NCBI GenBank assembly: GCA_028285685.1
Contig: JANQOR010000017.1
Span: 1 to 64,000 of the forward strand
DNA: 64,000 nt
Source of the DNA: Cyclobacteriaceae bacterium
GTDB lineage: Bacteria > Bacteroidota > Bacteroidia > Cytophagales > Cyclobacteriaceae
Direction of reading: 5' to 3'
Part shown: one piece after another, positions 33,806-43,293 of the stretch
How positions within the stretch are numbered: the stretch's first letter is position 1
Layout of the letters: the number at the start of each line of letters is the position of its first letter
The notes under the pieces: model-generated
Databases searched by the model: none
Seen by the model: only the letters and a program-made list of their open reading frames with translations
What the model was told of the DNA's origin: nothing
Translations under genes and position numbers: made by a program

Positions 33806-35650
33806 TCAAAATGATAGTTTGAGCTCAAGATAAAAACCTTCACCCGGCTTTGAAGAGTAATCCCATTCACCACCAACCTTGCTAACTCTGGCAGCAATAT
33901 TTTTAAATCCTATCCCATCAAACTTCACCAAACTCGTATTAAACCCTACACCATTATCGGAATACTGCATCAGGAATTGTTCATCTTCTTTTTTAAAGTT
34001 GATTTTGATTTGGCTTGCTTTGGCGTGCTTGAGTGTGTTGCTGATTAGCTCTTGAAGAATCCTATATACGTTAATTTCAAGTTGAGAATCGAGTCTCTTA
34101 TCCAGTTCTGAGTATGAAAGATGAATCCTGATTTTGTTAGCTCCCTCAACTGTTTCAATCAAGTCTTTCAAAGCTGCAACAAGTCCAAAATTTGTGAGTA
34201 CACCGGACAACATATTGTGTGAGATCTCCCTAGTATCGGTCAGAGCCTTATTTAGTAACTCTCCTATCTTATCTAATTCGCCATTTTGATCTGATAAAAC
34301 GTCAATGTGCATTTTTGCAGCTGTCAGGGTGCTTCCAAGGCGATCATGAAGATCTTCCGCGACCCTCTTTCTTTCCTTCTCTTGACCCTCAATCATGGAA
34401 TTGATCGATTTCAATTCTTGATCGCTTAGGAGTTGATTTATCTCCTGATTGAAAATCTCTTCATTTTTCAAACTCACTACTCTCATCATGCGCTGACGAG
34501 AACGGTAGAATATCATAAGAACTAATGCAAAAAAAGTTAGAACAGACAGAATGGTAATTAGGTAAGTCGCTTGCTGTATCCGCTTCTCCTTGTCCAGAGT
34601 ATCGTAGGCCACCATCGCTTGAGCCCTGGTATTCATAATGGTGATCTTATTTATCTCAATCTCAAGTTCGTTAGCTCTCTGTAAAAATGTTAGTGCGCTC
34701 TCACTGTCTCCAAGTTCCTGATAATACTGAGATCCGTACCGATAGTAGTAGTAGTCGCTTATAAGAGGTTGAGACAAATCTTTGTATTGATCCGTCTGAG
34801 TAAGTAACGCCCACGACCGTCTAAAATTTCCATTTTTGGCTTCTATTTCAGAAAGCTTTAGATAGGTACCAAAATTAATGTACCTGTAATATGGAAAGTC
34901 GGTTGGAATATTTAAGAGGGAATCATAGTAGTACTTTGCATCATCCTCCATATTAATAATACCATTATATATGGCCTTTTCGAAAAGGTACAAAGGAATT
35001 AGCTTCGAGGTCTCATCCAGCGAAGAAAACGCTGAATCCATCAGGTATGAAGCGTGATGGAAATTATAGTCAATGCTATCATCCGTTTTGCTTTGAAATA
35101 CAAAATTATTCATGGTATAGTATGCATAGTCAATCGGGTCATCAACATAATCCCTATACTCGTTCAGGTAATATTCGTAGTCTTTGCTTATTTGAATAAC
35201 ATCTTTTTTAAAGGAATTCAGAATTGCTAGGTAAATCTGCTTGGTGAGTGGTCGATGGATAGTATTTTTTGAAAGGTCCAAAGCTTCAACCAGGTTGTTG
35301 AAGGTTTGAATGGTCATTTGATTGTACACAATTTCGGCGCTGCTCCGGGTAAGCAGTGAAATTGACTTCAGTATGTCACTATTGGACTGTATGCTTTCGG
35401 ACCTGGAAGAAAAATCCTCGAGCTTGTATTTTTGACCTTCATTTTCCAATACCAAAATTAGATCGTGAAGTGATCTTCTTATTCCCTCATCTTCTATTTC
35501 AGAAAGCGACTCTTTAGCCTTATAAAACTCTAGTTTTTTAAGATGATCAAAGCAAGTTTCCAGATCCAATCTTCCTTGCGATCGACTTTTGACGACGATC
35601 ATTGTCAATGAAAAAAGTATCAAAAAAACCTGCCTTATCTTCCTGGACAA
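33806..35650 (-). CDS. TPR-containing sensor histidine kinase (HisKA_3 type)
   Basis: A 614-residue protein. From TTG 35650 it has a signal peptide (RQVFLILFSLTMIVVKSRSQ), a periplasmic TPR-like helical region to about residue 355 and a transmembrane segment (YLITILSVLTFFALVLMIFY). A NarL-type kinase core follows: the H box KERKRVAEDLHDRLGSTL with the phosphorylated histidine, the N box ISNTLKHAKASQ and the G boxes SDNGVGF and GIGFKNIAARV. Such kinases normally pair with a NarL/LuxR response regulator, but none is adjacent. It starts 9 bp after the 191-aa gene and is the third gene of the subtilase operon. Confidence 0.9.
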   Translation of the reverse strand: MSRKIRQVFLILFSLTMIVVKSRSQGRLDLETCFDHLKKLEFYKAKESLSEIEDEGIRRSLHDLILVLENEGQKYKLEDFSSRSESIQSNSDILKSISLLTRSSAEIVYNQMTIQTFNNLVEALDLSKNTIHRPLTKQIYLAILNSFKKDVIQISKDYEYYLNEYRDYVDDPIDYAYYTMNNFVFQSKTDDSIDYNFHHASYLMDSAFSSLDETSKLIPLYLFEKAIYNGIINMEDDAKYYYDSLLNIPTDFPYYRYINFGTYLKLSEIEAKNGNFRRSWALLTQTDQYKDLSQPLISDYYYYRYGSQYYQELGDSESALTFLQRANELEIEINKITIMNTRAQAMVAYDTLDKEKRIQQATYLITILSVLTFFALVLMIFYRSRQRMMRVVSLKNEEIFNQEINQLLSDQELKSINSMIEGQEKERKRVAEDLHDRLGSTLTAAKMHIDVLSDQNGELDKIGELLNKALTDTREISHNMLSGVLTNFGLVAALKDLIETVEGANKIRIHLSYSELDKRLDSQLEINVYRILQELISNTLKHAKASQIKINFKKEDEQFLMQYSDNGVGFNTSLVKFDGIGFKNIAARVSKVGGEWDYSSKPGEGFYLELKLSF

Positions 35651-35659
35651 CGAATACGA

Positions 35660-36235
35660 TTAAATGATTTTTAACATAACCTTGTAGCACCTCTTACCGG
35701 ATGAAGCTTCACCGGAACCGTCCATACCGCCTCGAGGAATTCGTGCGTTTTCGGTGGGACTAAATAAAAGTCCATCGCGATAGTAAAATTCCTCATCAAA
35801 AACCGGATTGTCCGGGTGATCTGGTCCCAGTTCTGCGTCAAACTCGGTCATTCTCTGAAGCTCGCGGCTAATTTTGACAGTACCTATCTCTTTCTTGTCA
35901 ATTGTAATTGCTTTGGATTCACCGTTCTCCCGGAGGTGAAATTCTCTCCTTCTCTCCATTGCTCGAACCCGAACCTTAAACTCCAACAATCCATCATCTC
36001 CTTTTTCCTCATCCTCAACATCTACTATTCCTAAATTAATAATTCCTTTGTAGTTCACAAGTGTGAATTTTACATTGGTCAGTGTGATTTTATCAGGGTC
36101 AGCCGAATCAACACTACTTTCAAAACTCATATAGAGGCTGTAGAAAGTGCCATAATTCTGACTTGAGTATACTTCTTGTAATCCATGATTGTCTTTTAGA
36201 ACAATCGTTCCTTGGTAATCTAATGGGTGTGACAT
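35660..36235 (-). CDS. Unknown cytoplasmic protein between subtilase and histidine kinase
   Basis: A 191-residue protein without signal peptide or membrane segment. The sequence is strongly charged with alternating beta-strand patterns (MSHPLDYQGTIVLKDNHG, KITLTNVKFTLVNYKGI, LLEFKVRVRAMERRREFHL). No domain was recognised. The ATG at 36235 is clear. The gene lies 31 bp after the subtilase and 9 bp before the histidine kinase, so a functional link with one or both is likely. It could be a protease inhibitor, substrate or adaptor; nothing in the sequence decides between these. Confidence 0.65.
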   Translation of the reverse strand: MSHPLDYQGTIVLKDNHGLQEVYSSQNYGTFYSLYMSFESSVDSADPDKITLTNVKFTLVNYKGIINLGIVDVEDEEKGDDGLLEFKVRVRAMERRREFHLRENGESKAITIDKKEIGTVKISRELQRMTEFDAELGPDHPDNPVFDEEFYYRDGLLFSPTENARIPRGGMDGSGEASSGKRCYKVMLKII

Positions 36236-36266
36236 TTTGGTTTGGTTTAGTTTAGTTAATTATGTT

Positions 36267-37484
36267 TTAATCAAAAATATACCTAGGCATTCCATTTCCG
36301 GAGTCAACCGAGTTTATAGCCAGACGTCCAGATCTGACACTGTCTTCTAATTTTTCTATTATTGAATCGGGATCTGCTTCCAAATCCTCCTGATAGTAAA
36401 GCGCCAGCAAACCCGAGATAAATGGGGCCGCCATACTAGTGCCGTCTAAAAATGCACCCCCCCTGTCACTCAGTGCCACCGGGTAGGTCGAGAAGATTTT
36501 AACACCTGGGGCAATGAAATCGACTTTTTGCCCTTCATTAATTGTCCGATTAGCCCTCACGTAGATTTTACCTGACTCATCAACAGCGCTCACAGCTACC
36601 GCCTTTGCACAATTGGAAGGAGAGTCTATGGGATTATAAACAGAGTCATCTGGATCATCGCGGTCTCTAAGGCTTCCATTTCCGACCGCTGCTACTACAA
36701 TTGCTTTACTTTCATGAGCCCTGAAGATTGCTTCTTGAAGATTTGAATTCACTCCCTCATCCTCATCCACTTCAATTCCAAGAGATAGGTTAATTATCTT
36801 GCACTTCTTTTCAACAGCCCAATCGATGGCCCTAGCTATGTCGGTTGGTCGGTAAGTTCTGCCAGCATCACTAACTACTTTTCCAATATAAAGCTCGACG
36901 TTCGGCGCCACTCCCACTCGTAAATCTGCAAGCCTTCCTCCTGCAATAATTCCTGCAACATGTGTACCATGACCAAGACGATCTTGCACAGTTCCACGAG
37001 GGTTGACAGGGTTGAAGTTCTTGCTAACGATATCTCTATTTTTGAAATGGGGATGATCAAAATCAACTCCTGAGTCTAAAATAGCTACCCTTACTCCTTC
37101 ACCATTTCGAGTAGCATTCAGTAAACCCAATTGCTCCAGTCCCCAATTGGAAGGTTGAGAAGTAAAGTCAGGATTAATTCCGCTTACATGACTTATTTGA
37201 TCAAAATCAACCTGGGAAACACCGGGTGCTTCTTGCAGTTCACCTGCCATTTCACGGTGCGGTAGATCAAAAATGGCAAATTTCAAATTCTCAAGGTAAA
37301 CTCCAAATGGCTGAGTGGATTTTACTTGATTAACTTCCTCATCTTCTCGCAAAAACCTAGAACTAAAAAAAAGAGGTTTTTCCTTAAGTTTAGAAACATT
37401 GGAGATCACACTTTGAGCTGATTTAAAATCCTCTACGTCATTTTCGAAACGAACGAACGCTCTATCATAGACGACTTCCTTCAT
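36267..37484 (-). CDS. Subtilisin-like serine protease without signal peptide
   Basis: A 405-residue S8 peptidase. The triad motifs are intact: ILDSGVDFDHP (Asp 137), GHGTHVAGIIAGG (His 172) and DGTSMAAPFISG (Ser 350), with the oxyanion asparagine in AAVGNGS (about 269). The first 105 residues form an N-terminal region that could be a propeptide or a binding domain. No signal peptide is seen, so cytoplasmic action is likely. ATG 37484 was chosen; the frame extends to TTG 37505. It is the first gene of an operon with a 191-aa unknown and a histidine kinase. A 19-bp motif lies 160 bp upstream. Confidence 0.87.
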   Translation of the reverse strand: MKEVVYDRAFVRFENDVEDFKSAQSVISNVSKLKEKPLFFSSRFLREDEEVNQVKSTQPFGVYLENLKFAIFDLPHREMAGELQEAPGVSQVDFDQISHVSGINPDFTSQPSNWGLEQLGLLNATRNGEGVRVAILDSGVDFDHPHFKNRDIVSKNFNPVNPRGTVQDRLGHGTHVAGIIAGGRLADLRVGVAPNVELYIGKVVSDAGRTYRPTDIARAIDWAVEKKCKIINLSLGIEVDEDEGVNSNLQEAIFRAHESKAIVVAAVGNGSLRDRDDPDDSVYNPIDSPSNCAKAVAVSAVDESGKIYVRANRTINEGQKVDFIAPGVKIFSTYPVALSDRGGAFLDGTSMAAPFISGLLALYYQEDLEADPDSIIEKLEDSVRSGRLAINSVDSGNGMPRYIFD

Positions 37485-37643
37485 GCTTAAATGGTTTGCC
37501 TTCAAAAGTTTAATATAAACAGGAGTACAATTAAACCAATTAAATGGGAGTCTTTAAATACCCCTCTAGAGGTATTTTCTAGCCAACATATCACTAAACA
37601 AAGAGGGTATAGAACAAATTTGAGCAATAATATAATCCACTAA

Positions 37644-37662
37644 TTGTATAATACAATTTACA
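37644..37662 (-). promoter_or_regulatory. 19-bp motif upstream of the subtilase operon
   Basis: TTGTATAATACAATTTACA contains the palindrome TTGTATAATACAA and matches the site at 29996-30014 at 18 of 19 positions. Each copy lies 140-160 bp upstream of a minus-strand operon and in the same orientation. This suggests a shared regulator or promoter element. Flanking bases are not conserved, so it is not part of a longer repeat. Confidence 0.4.
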
Positions 37663-37676
37663 AAAAGGCGAAAACC

Positions 37677-38600
37677 TTAAACAACTGCAAAGTTGATATC
37701 AGTGATTAGTTCATTCTCCGCAACCTGCTGTGGATCGCTTACATATACTTCAAATGGATGAATACCTTTTTTTGGTTTGAATTCCTTGGCTCGGTGCATC
37801 GCATACAAGCAACTCCACGCATTTCCAAGATACATGTAGGCTCCGATATGACTTACGGTATAGATCTTTGTTGCAGGTATTTCCCCGGTGATAAAGCCAT
37901 CAGGCAAATTGTCAGGCTTTTTGCTAACCGCCCAGCCTCCTGTGTAATCTACACGATTTTTGGCGGGGTCCCATTTGTGGTATATGGAAAACGCCATGCC
38001 GGGCTCCAGGTCTTGATTTTGGTCTAGATACTCTTTCAATTTTCCAAAATCACTCATCATCTGATCCCCCATTTGGTCAATTCCGCAAGACGATTTAATG
38101 CCTACGTATTGACACCCAGGAAATTCAGATTCACCTTTAAATTCCAGCTTGGAAGAAACAGAGCCCTTCTCGATGTATTCCTTCAACATGCTTAGGCCCC
38201 GATCATAGTCCATTTCAATCAGTGCGGTCATCATTTTGGTCATCCAAAACATAAAGAAAGGAAGGCTACTGTCCATCGCCCAAGCGACCTTAGTACCATC
38301 TCCTTCTTGATTAAGGCGAAATCGCACCTTTGCTTTTGATTTCCAGGGCTTAAGAAAATTCAAATCGATGTCGATCGATTGATTTGCAGATTCGTTGGTG
38401 ATAGCCATTGTGCCAGAACCAGTCCTTTTCCCCTCCCATTCGTAAGACTTTGCATCTTCTGAGACTGTGACTTTAGCTTCTGGTTCTGTTATTAGCCAAG
38501 GAGACCAAGGCCTCCATTGGTTGAAATCATTAAGAGTTTCGTAAACTTTTTCAACGGGTGAGTCGATCACGGTGGATCGCTCGATGTTCATTTTAGGCAT
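37677..38600 (-). CDS. SRPBCC and GyrI-like two-domain protein
   Basis: A 307-residue protein. The N-terminal 150 residues are an SRPBCC/polyketide-cyclase-like ligand-binding fold (IERSTVIDSPVEKVYETL, WRPWSPWLI). The C-terminal part (about 165-307) is a GyrI-like/effector-binding domain (YVGIKSSCGIDQMGDQMM, KIYTVSHIGAYMYLGNAW, FEVYVSDP). This combination is common in Bacteroidota and is thought to bind small hydrophobic ligands. ATG 38600 or 38591 is the start; the longer frame is less likely. It lies downstream of the desaturase gene with a gap of 76 bp. Confidence 0.85.
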   Translation of the reverse strand: MPKMNIERSTVIDSPVEKVYETLNDFNQWRPWSPWLITEPEAKVTVSEDAKSYEWEGKRTGSGTMAITNESANQSIDIDLNFLKPWKSKAKVRFRLNQEGDGTKVAWAMDSSLPFFMFWMTKMMTALIEMDYDRGLSMLKEYIEKGSVSSKLEFKGESEFPGCQYVGIKSSCGIDQMGDQMMSDFGKLKEYLDQNQDLEPGMAFSIYHKWDPAKNRVDYTGGWAVSKKPDNLPDGFITGEIPATKIYTVSHIGAYMYLGNAWSCLYAMHRAKEFKPKKGIHPFEVYVSDPQQVAENELITDINFAVV

Positions 38601-38676
38601 AAGATTAGAGTGAGTTATTGTGCCGATGAAAATAAGCAATAAAGCGAATAATTCTATAGAACACCGAAACTTTCTA

Positions 38677-39648
38677 TTAATAACTCACCATCCGCTGTTT
38701 CTCCTCGTCCCACAGCTTGAGTGCGAGGCATGCTTTCACATCTTTGACGGAAAGCGTGGTCGTTGTTGGTTTTTGGAGCGCGGTAATTTCCTGCATGGCT
38801 TCAGGCAGCCGGTAGAATGGAATTCGAGAATTCAGATGGTGAATATGATGGTAGCCCACATTAGCGGTGACCCATTTCCAGAAGCGATTCATCTTTATGT
38901 AGCTAGAAGAAAAAAGCGCTGCCTTCGTGTACGTCCAATCTTCATTTGACATGAGCTTTACTCCGGGAAAATTGTGCTGTGCGTAGAAGACATAGCCACC
39001 TAACAAGCCCATGAGGAAAAAGGGGAATGCAAATCCAAGTAGCCAGGCAGCCGGGCCCAGCAAGGTAAAAATCAAAAGTGACAAAATAACGTGCAGAACA
39101 AAGGATACTAGTCCATCCCAGTGCTTTCTGGGGTCTTCAAAAAAAGGATACAAGCAAAAGGAAACGACAAAAACAGAAAGGTAAGAAAGAGCAATGGTCA
39201 ACGGGTGTCTGATCAGCAAATACTTCCTTTGTCCCAGTCTAGAGAGTCGATCAAACTGGCTTTTTTCCAAGATAGGAAAACTTCCTAGCACGATCTCAAT
39301 GAATTGGGAGTTGTGATCATGATGATGATCGTGAACATGATTCCAAATGCTACTGGGTGCTAAAGAAAGCAATCCAAAGGCTCGCATAATACCATCAGCC
39401 AACCGTGACCTTGTTAAGATTGCCTTATGGTTATAGTCGTGATAAATTACAAATAGCCTTCCAAAACAAAGTCCGGCGGCCAACCCAAAAAGTATCTTAG
39501 GAACAATGTACCCAACCAGCAATGCCGAGGCGAAAAACAAAATTGTCAGCGAAAGAGTGGACAAGAACAAGATCCAACTTTTACTCCTATGTTCTTTGGC
39601 ATATGGAATCGTTTGCCTGATTAACTCTTTTTCTTCTTCGTTAGACAT
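38677..39648 (-). CDS. Membrane fatty acid desaturase
   Basis: A 323-residue membrane protein with the three histidine boxes of the di-iron desaturase/hydroxylase family: YHDYNH, HVHDHHHDHN and GYHHIHHLNSR. Four or more hydrophobic segments surround them. The enzyme should introduce a double bond into an acyl chain of a membrane lipid, or hydroxylate a related substrate such as a carotenoid. The regiospecificity cannot be read from the sequence. It is a single gene on the minus strand. Confidence 0.9.
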   Translation of the reverse strand: MSNEEEKELIRQTIPYAKEHRSKSWILFLSTLSLTILFFASALLVGYIVPKILFGLAAGLCFGRLFVIYHDYNHKAILTRSRLADGIMRAFGLLSLAPSSIWNHVHDHHHDHNSQFIEIVLGSFPILEKSQFDRLSRLGQRKYLLIRHPLTIALSYLSVFVVSFCLYPFFEDPRKHWDGLVSFVLHVILSLLIFTLLGPAAWLLGFAFPFFLMGLLGGYVFYAQHNFPGVKLMSNEDWTYTKAALFSSSYIKMNRFWKWVTANVGYHHIHHLNSRIPFYRLPEAMQEITALQKPTTTTLSVKDVKACLALKLWDEEKQRMVSY

Positions 39649-39785
39649 TGAAAGATGAGATTCTAAGGCTTAGATAAGATTTTACATCCTTGGTTACATC
39701 AAACTTGGATACGATCAAAAGTTAAAGATTCGCACTGTATCAAATAGATACTTTGAGACTATTTCCAATATAGGAAGATTCGCAA

Positions 39786-41738
39786 CTATATGTTTTGAAC
39801 CTTAGATTCCGGCTCGACCCACATTCCATTCTCCTTAATCAAATCAATCAGCTCATCAAGGGCATCCTCGGAGGGAACACCGCGCTTGACTACTTCTTTT
39901 CCTTTGTATAAAGTGATTTTTCCTTTCCCTGAGCCCACATATCCAAAATCAGCGTCGGCCATTTCTCCTGGTCCATTAACGATACATCCCATTATTCCAA
40001 TCTTAACACCTTTCAAATGATCCGTCCTTTTTCTAATCATCGCAGTTGTTTCCTGTAAGTCGAACAAAGTGCGACCACAAGAAGGACATGAGATATACTC
40101 CGTCTTCGTTATCCGTGTTCGTGCTGCTTGCAGTATCCCGAATGCTGTTTGATTGTACAACTTCAGTCGCTGTAGATCGGGTATCTCCTTAGGTGAGATC
40201 ATCAGTCCATCTCCGATCCCATCTACTAGCAATGTTCCCGCATCCGTGGATGCATAAATCATCAATTCGTCTTCGCTAAGTAGGGAATAGGACTGCTTAA
40301 TAACAATTGGCACTTTGATATCATTATTGACAAGTTCACTGGCTAACTGGCGAATTGACGCAGTGGCATGTGCATTATCAGTTTCCAATATGACGACAGC
40401 ATTGGGATTACTCCCAAGCCAATCTAGCACTGATTCAGGCTCAAGACCTGTATTAATGAATACAAAATTTAATACTGAATGTAGCTCTTTAACTATTTGT
40501 ATATCAGTTATTAATGGGTATTTATTTGATTTATCATTTAAGTTTCTCCACACTGAATAGTCCACAATTTCTTTGAGTCCATTTGGCAACATGAACTCAA
40601 CAGGATTTTTGCCAGTATAGACATAATCTGCTCCCGTATCATTCATGCTCCACTTATCCAGTTCGGGTAAATAAAAATGTCCAATCGACTTCAGATCTTT
40701 TACCCCTATATTTTCGAACATGGAAAAATCAGCTATGACCCGTGGCACGTTTTGGTCCCCAATATTCGCAACCTCCGTGGATGTTCTTCTTGTATATTCG
40801 AAAGGATCAATGGGATAATGGTCAATAGGCTGTATTGGTTTTTGGTCAGCTTTACTAATTAACCGATCAACCAAAATTCTAGCTACCGGAGCTTCTACTT
40901 CCGGTTCCTCTGTTAGGGAAACTCTAACCGTATCACCTAACCCATCTTCCAAGAGCGTACCAATACCTACTGCAGACTTAATTCGGCCATCCTCTGCTTC
41001 ACCAGCTTCTGTTACACCTAAGTGGAGTGGATATGGTTCAAGCCCCTCTTCATCTAATTTATTGACAAGTAACCTATAGGCCTGCACCATCACCTGTGGA
41101 TTGCTCGATTTCATGGAAATGACCAGATCTTTGTATTCCATCTGCTCACAGATCCGAATAAACTCCAACGCCGACTCAACCATACCTAATGGAGTATCTC
41201 CATATCTACTCATGATCCTATCTGATAGTGACCCGTGATTCGTTCCAATTCGCATTGCTGTGCCATTAGCCTTGCAGATTTCAACTAGTGGTGAGAACTT
41301 GTCCTCGATCCTGTTTAACTCCGAGGCATAGTCTTCATCGGTATACTCTATTTCTTCAAATTTCTTCTTATCAGCATAATTCCCTGGGTTCACACGAACC
41401 TTTTCAACGATAGTGGCAGCAAGTTCAGCGGCGTTTGGAGTAAAGTGAATATCAGCAACAAGAGGTGTATTGCACCCCCGTCGTAACAACTCATTCTTAA
41501 TTGTCTCAAGGTTTTGAGCCTCCTTAATGCTTGGAGCTGTAATTCTCACATACTCACACCCGGACTCCACCATTCGTAAGGTTTGCTCAACGGTACCCAT
41601 CGTATCCATCGTATCGACTGTGGTCATTGACTGCACGCGAATTGGATTGTTACCGCCAAGAGGTACACCACCAATATTGACCTCCCTTGTCTTTCTTCTC
41701 GAGTATTCGGTTAAGCTATTACAGTAGTTTTTTATCAT
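39786..41738 (-). CDS. ispG: 4-hydroxy-3-methylbut-2-enyl diphosphate synthase, large form
   Basis: A 650-residue IspG (GcpE) of the methylerythritol phosphate route to isoprenoids. The TIM-barrel N-terminal part begins RRKTREVNIGGVPLGGN and includes VADIHFTPNAAELAA. The C-terminal iron-sulfur domain has CPSCGRTLFDLQ and GIMGCIVNGPGEMADADFGY, which supply the three cysteines for the 4Fe-4S cluster. The length exceeds the usual 360-400 residues because of a large central insertion (about 280-530), a feature known from Bacteroidota, plants and Chlamydiae. The gene overlaps the SDR stop by one base (TAATG), so the two are coupled. Confidence 0.95.
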   Translation of the reverse strand: MIKNYCNSLTEYSRRKTREVNIGGVPLGGNNPIRVQSMTTVDTMDTMGTVEQTLRMVESGCEYVRITAPSIKEAQNLETIKNELLRRGCNTPLVADIHFTPNAAELAATIVEKVRVNPGNYADKKKFEEIEYTDEDYASELNRIEDKFSPLVEICKANGTAMRIGTNHGSLSDRIMSRYGDTPLGMVESALEFIRICEQMEYKDLVISMKSSNPQVMVQAYRLLVNKLDEEGLEPYPLHLGVTEAGEAEDGRIKSAVGIGTLLEDGLGDTVRVSLTEEPEVEAPVARILVDRLISKADQKPIQPIDHYPIDPFEYTRRTSTEVANIGDQNVPRVIADFSMFENIGVKDLKSIGHFYLPELDKWSMNDTGADYVYTGKNPVEFMLPNGLKEIVDYSVWRNLNDKSNKYPLITDIQIVKELHSVLNFVFINTGLEPESVLDWLGSNPNAVVILETDNAHATASIRQLASELVNNDIKVPIVIKQSYSLLSEDELMIYASTDAGTLLVDGIGDGLMISPKEIPDLQRLKLYNQTAFGILQAARTRITKTEYISCPSCGRTLFDLQETTAMIRKRTDHLKGVKIGIMGCIVNGPGEMADADFGYVGSGKGKITLYKGKEVVKRGVPSEDALDELIDLIKENGMWVEPESKVQNI

Positions 41739-42451
41739 TAGATATCACCCAATTGGGGCCTTATTACAATATCTTCTATCACCGTTCGCTCACTTAACTT
41801 ATGAGTAGCATAAATGGTTTCAGCCAAATCCTCCACACTTATAAAGCGTTCCTCAGGCAGGTCGGTACCATCCCAACTGTCAGTCAACACAGCACCAGGT
41901 AAAACGGCTGTTACTCTGATTCCGAAATCCTTAAGTTCTTCACGTAGTGCTTTTGACATCCCATACATTGCGAATTTTGAGATCGAGTAAGATCCACCAT
42001 TTGGGTACGCCATGAAACTTGCTACAGAACAAATATTAAATATGTCTCCTATCTTTTCTTTTTTCATCGAGGGAATTAGCCCCCGCGAGATGTGGTAAGC
42101 GCTGTACAAATTCGTGTTGATCATCTCTTCCAATGATCCCTCCTTTTCTTCATGAACAAGGCCGGGAATAAACCTGCCACTGTTATTAACGACGACTGCA
42201 ATGGGCTTCGCAATTAGGCGAACAAATTCAATGAAATGATCGACTCCTTCCTTCCCGGATAAGTCTGCCCTTGTGGTATGAATCGAGACACCAAATTTGC
42301 TTTTAATTTCGTCTCTTAGGCTATCCAGGTCACCTTCGTTTCTGGAACACGTTGCGATTGCAAAGCCTTCTTGTGCAAATCGCTCCACAATTGCTTTACC
42401 AATTCCTTTGGAGCCGCCCGTGACAACAACTAATCGTTGTGAATTATCCAT
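41738..42451 (-). CDS. Short-chain dehydrogenase/reductase
   Basis: A 237-residue classical SDR. The cofactor motif TGGSKGIG is at 11-18, NNSG at 89-92, the catalytic serine at 142 (ICSVAS) and YxxxK as Y155-K159. Charged residues around 36-45 (CSRNEGDL) favour NADP. No membrane segment is present. The substrate is unknown. It is the first gene of a two-gene operon with ispG, so it may act on an isoprenoid or simply share regulation. Confidence 0.88.
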   Translation of the reverse strand: MDNSQRLVVVTGGSKGIGKAIVERFAQEGFAIATCSRNEGDLDSLRDEIKSKFGVSIHTTRADLSGKEGVDHFIEFVRLIAKPIAVVVNNSGRFIPGLVHEEKEGSLEEMINTNLYSAYHISRGLIPSMKKEKIGDIFNICSVASFMAYPNGGSYSISKFAMYGMSKALREELKDFGIRVTAVLPGAVLTDSWDGTDLPEERFISVEDLAETIYATHKLSERTVIEDIVIRPQLGDI

Positions 42452-42549
42452 CTTTTCTTTCTGATTGCTGCTTATGGTGTTATTTTGGCAAAGCTAATAA
42501 CTCCAACCTGTCAAACTTAAAATTGAGCGCGAGAAAAGAAGGCAATTAG

Positions 42550-43293
42550 ATGAAGCAACTGGGTAAGTTCGTAATTTTCATAGGCCAATTATTTGTTCGA
42601 AGGGAGTCATTTCGAACTTACATGAAGTTGGTATTTGATGAAGCCATAAAGGTGGGTTATAACTCCATTTTTATCGTCGTAATTGTTTCAGTCTTTATGG
42701 GTGCCGTTACGACGGTGCAGACAGCATACAACCTGATTTCCCCTTTGATAGCTGATCCGGTAATTGCCCTGGTAGTAAGGGATATGACGCTCATTGAATT
42801 GGCACCTACGATAACTGCCATCGTTTATGCAGGAAAGGTCGGATCTAATCTAGCTGGGGAGCTAGGCACAATGAGGATTACAGAACAAATTGATGCGCTG
42901 GAGGTGATGGGAATCAATGCGACTTCCTACCTCGTTTTACCTAAGATAGTTGGATCAATTCTAATGTTTCCTTTACTGGTAATTATTGCAGCTTTCGTTT
43001 CAATCTACGGCGGCTATGTGACTGCTTTAGTTACCGGCGTAATTTCCGGTACTGACTACATTATTGGGATCCAGATGGACTTTATTCCGTTTCAGGTGAT
43101 CTTTGCAATGATCAAGGCTGTTACATTTGGGTTTATCGTTGCTTCAATTTCTGCCTTCAAAGGGTTTTACACGGAGGGGGGCGCATTGGAAGTTGGCAAA
43201 TCCTCGACCAACGCGGTAACAAGTAGTTGTATTGCCATTTTAGCGGCTGATTTTTTACTCGCCTACTTATTAGCTCCACTATTGACACTATGA
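42550..43293 (+). CDS. mlaE: MlaE-family lipid ABC transporter permease
   Basis: A 247-residue membrane protein of the MlaE/TTG2 permease family. The conserved segments include FMGAVTTVQTAYNL, LVVRDMTLIELAPTITAIV, AGKVGSNLAGELGTMRITEQI and DALEVMGINATSYLVLP. MlaE transports phospholipids between inner and outer membranes with the ATPase MlaF and the substrate-binding protein MlaD. Only the ATPase follows here (4-bp overlap), so MlaD must be elsewhere or belong to another operon. Confidence 0.9.
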   Translation: MKQLGKFVIFIGQLFVRRESFRTYMKLVFDEAIKVGYNSIFIVVIVSVFMGAVTTVQTAYNLISPLIADPVIALVVRDMTLIELAPTITAIVYAGKVGSNLAGELGTMRITEQIDALEVMGINATSYLVLPKIVGSILMFPLLVIIAAFVSIYGGYVTALVTGVISGTDYIIGIQMDFIPFQVIFAMIKAVTFGFIVASISAFKGFYTEGGALEVGKSSTNAVTSSCIAILAADFLLAYLLAPLLTL

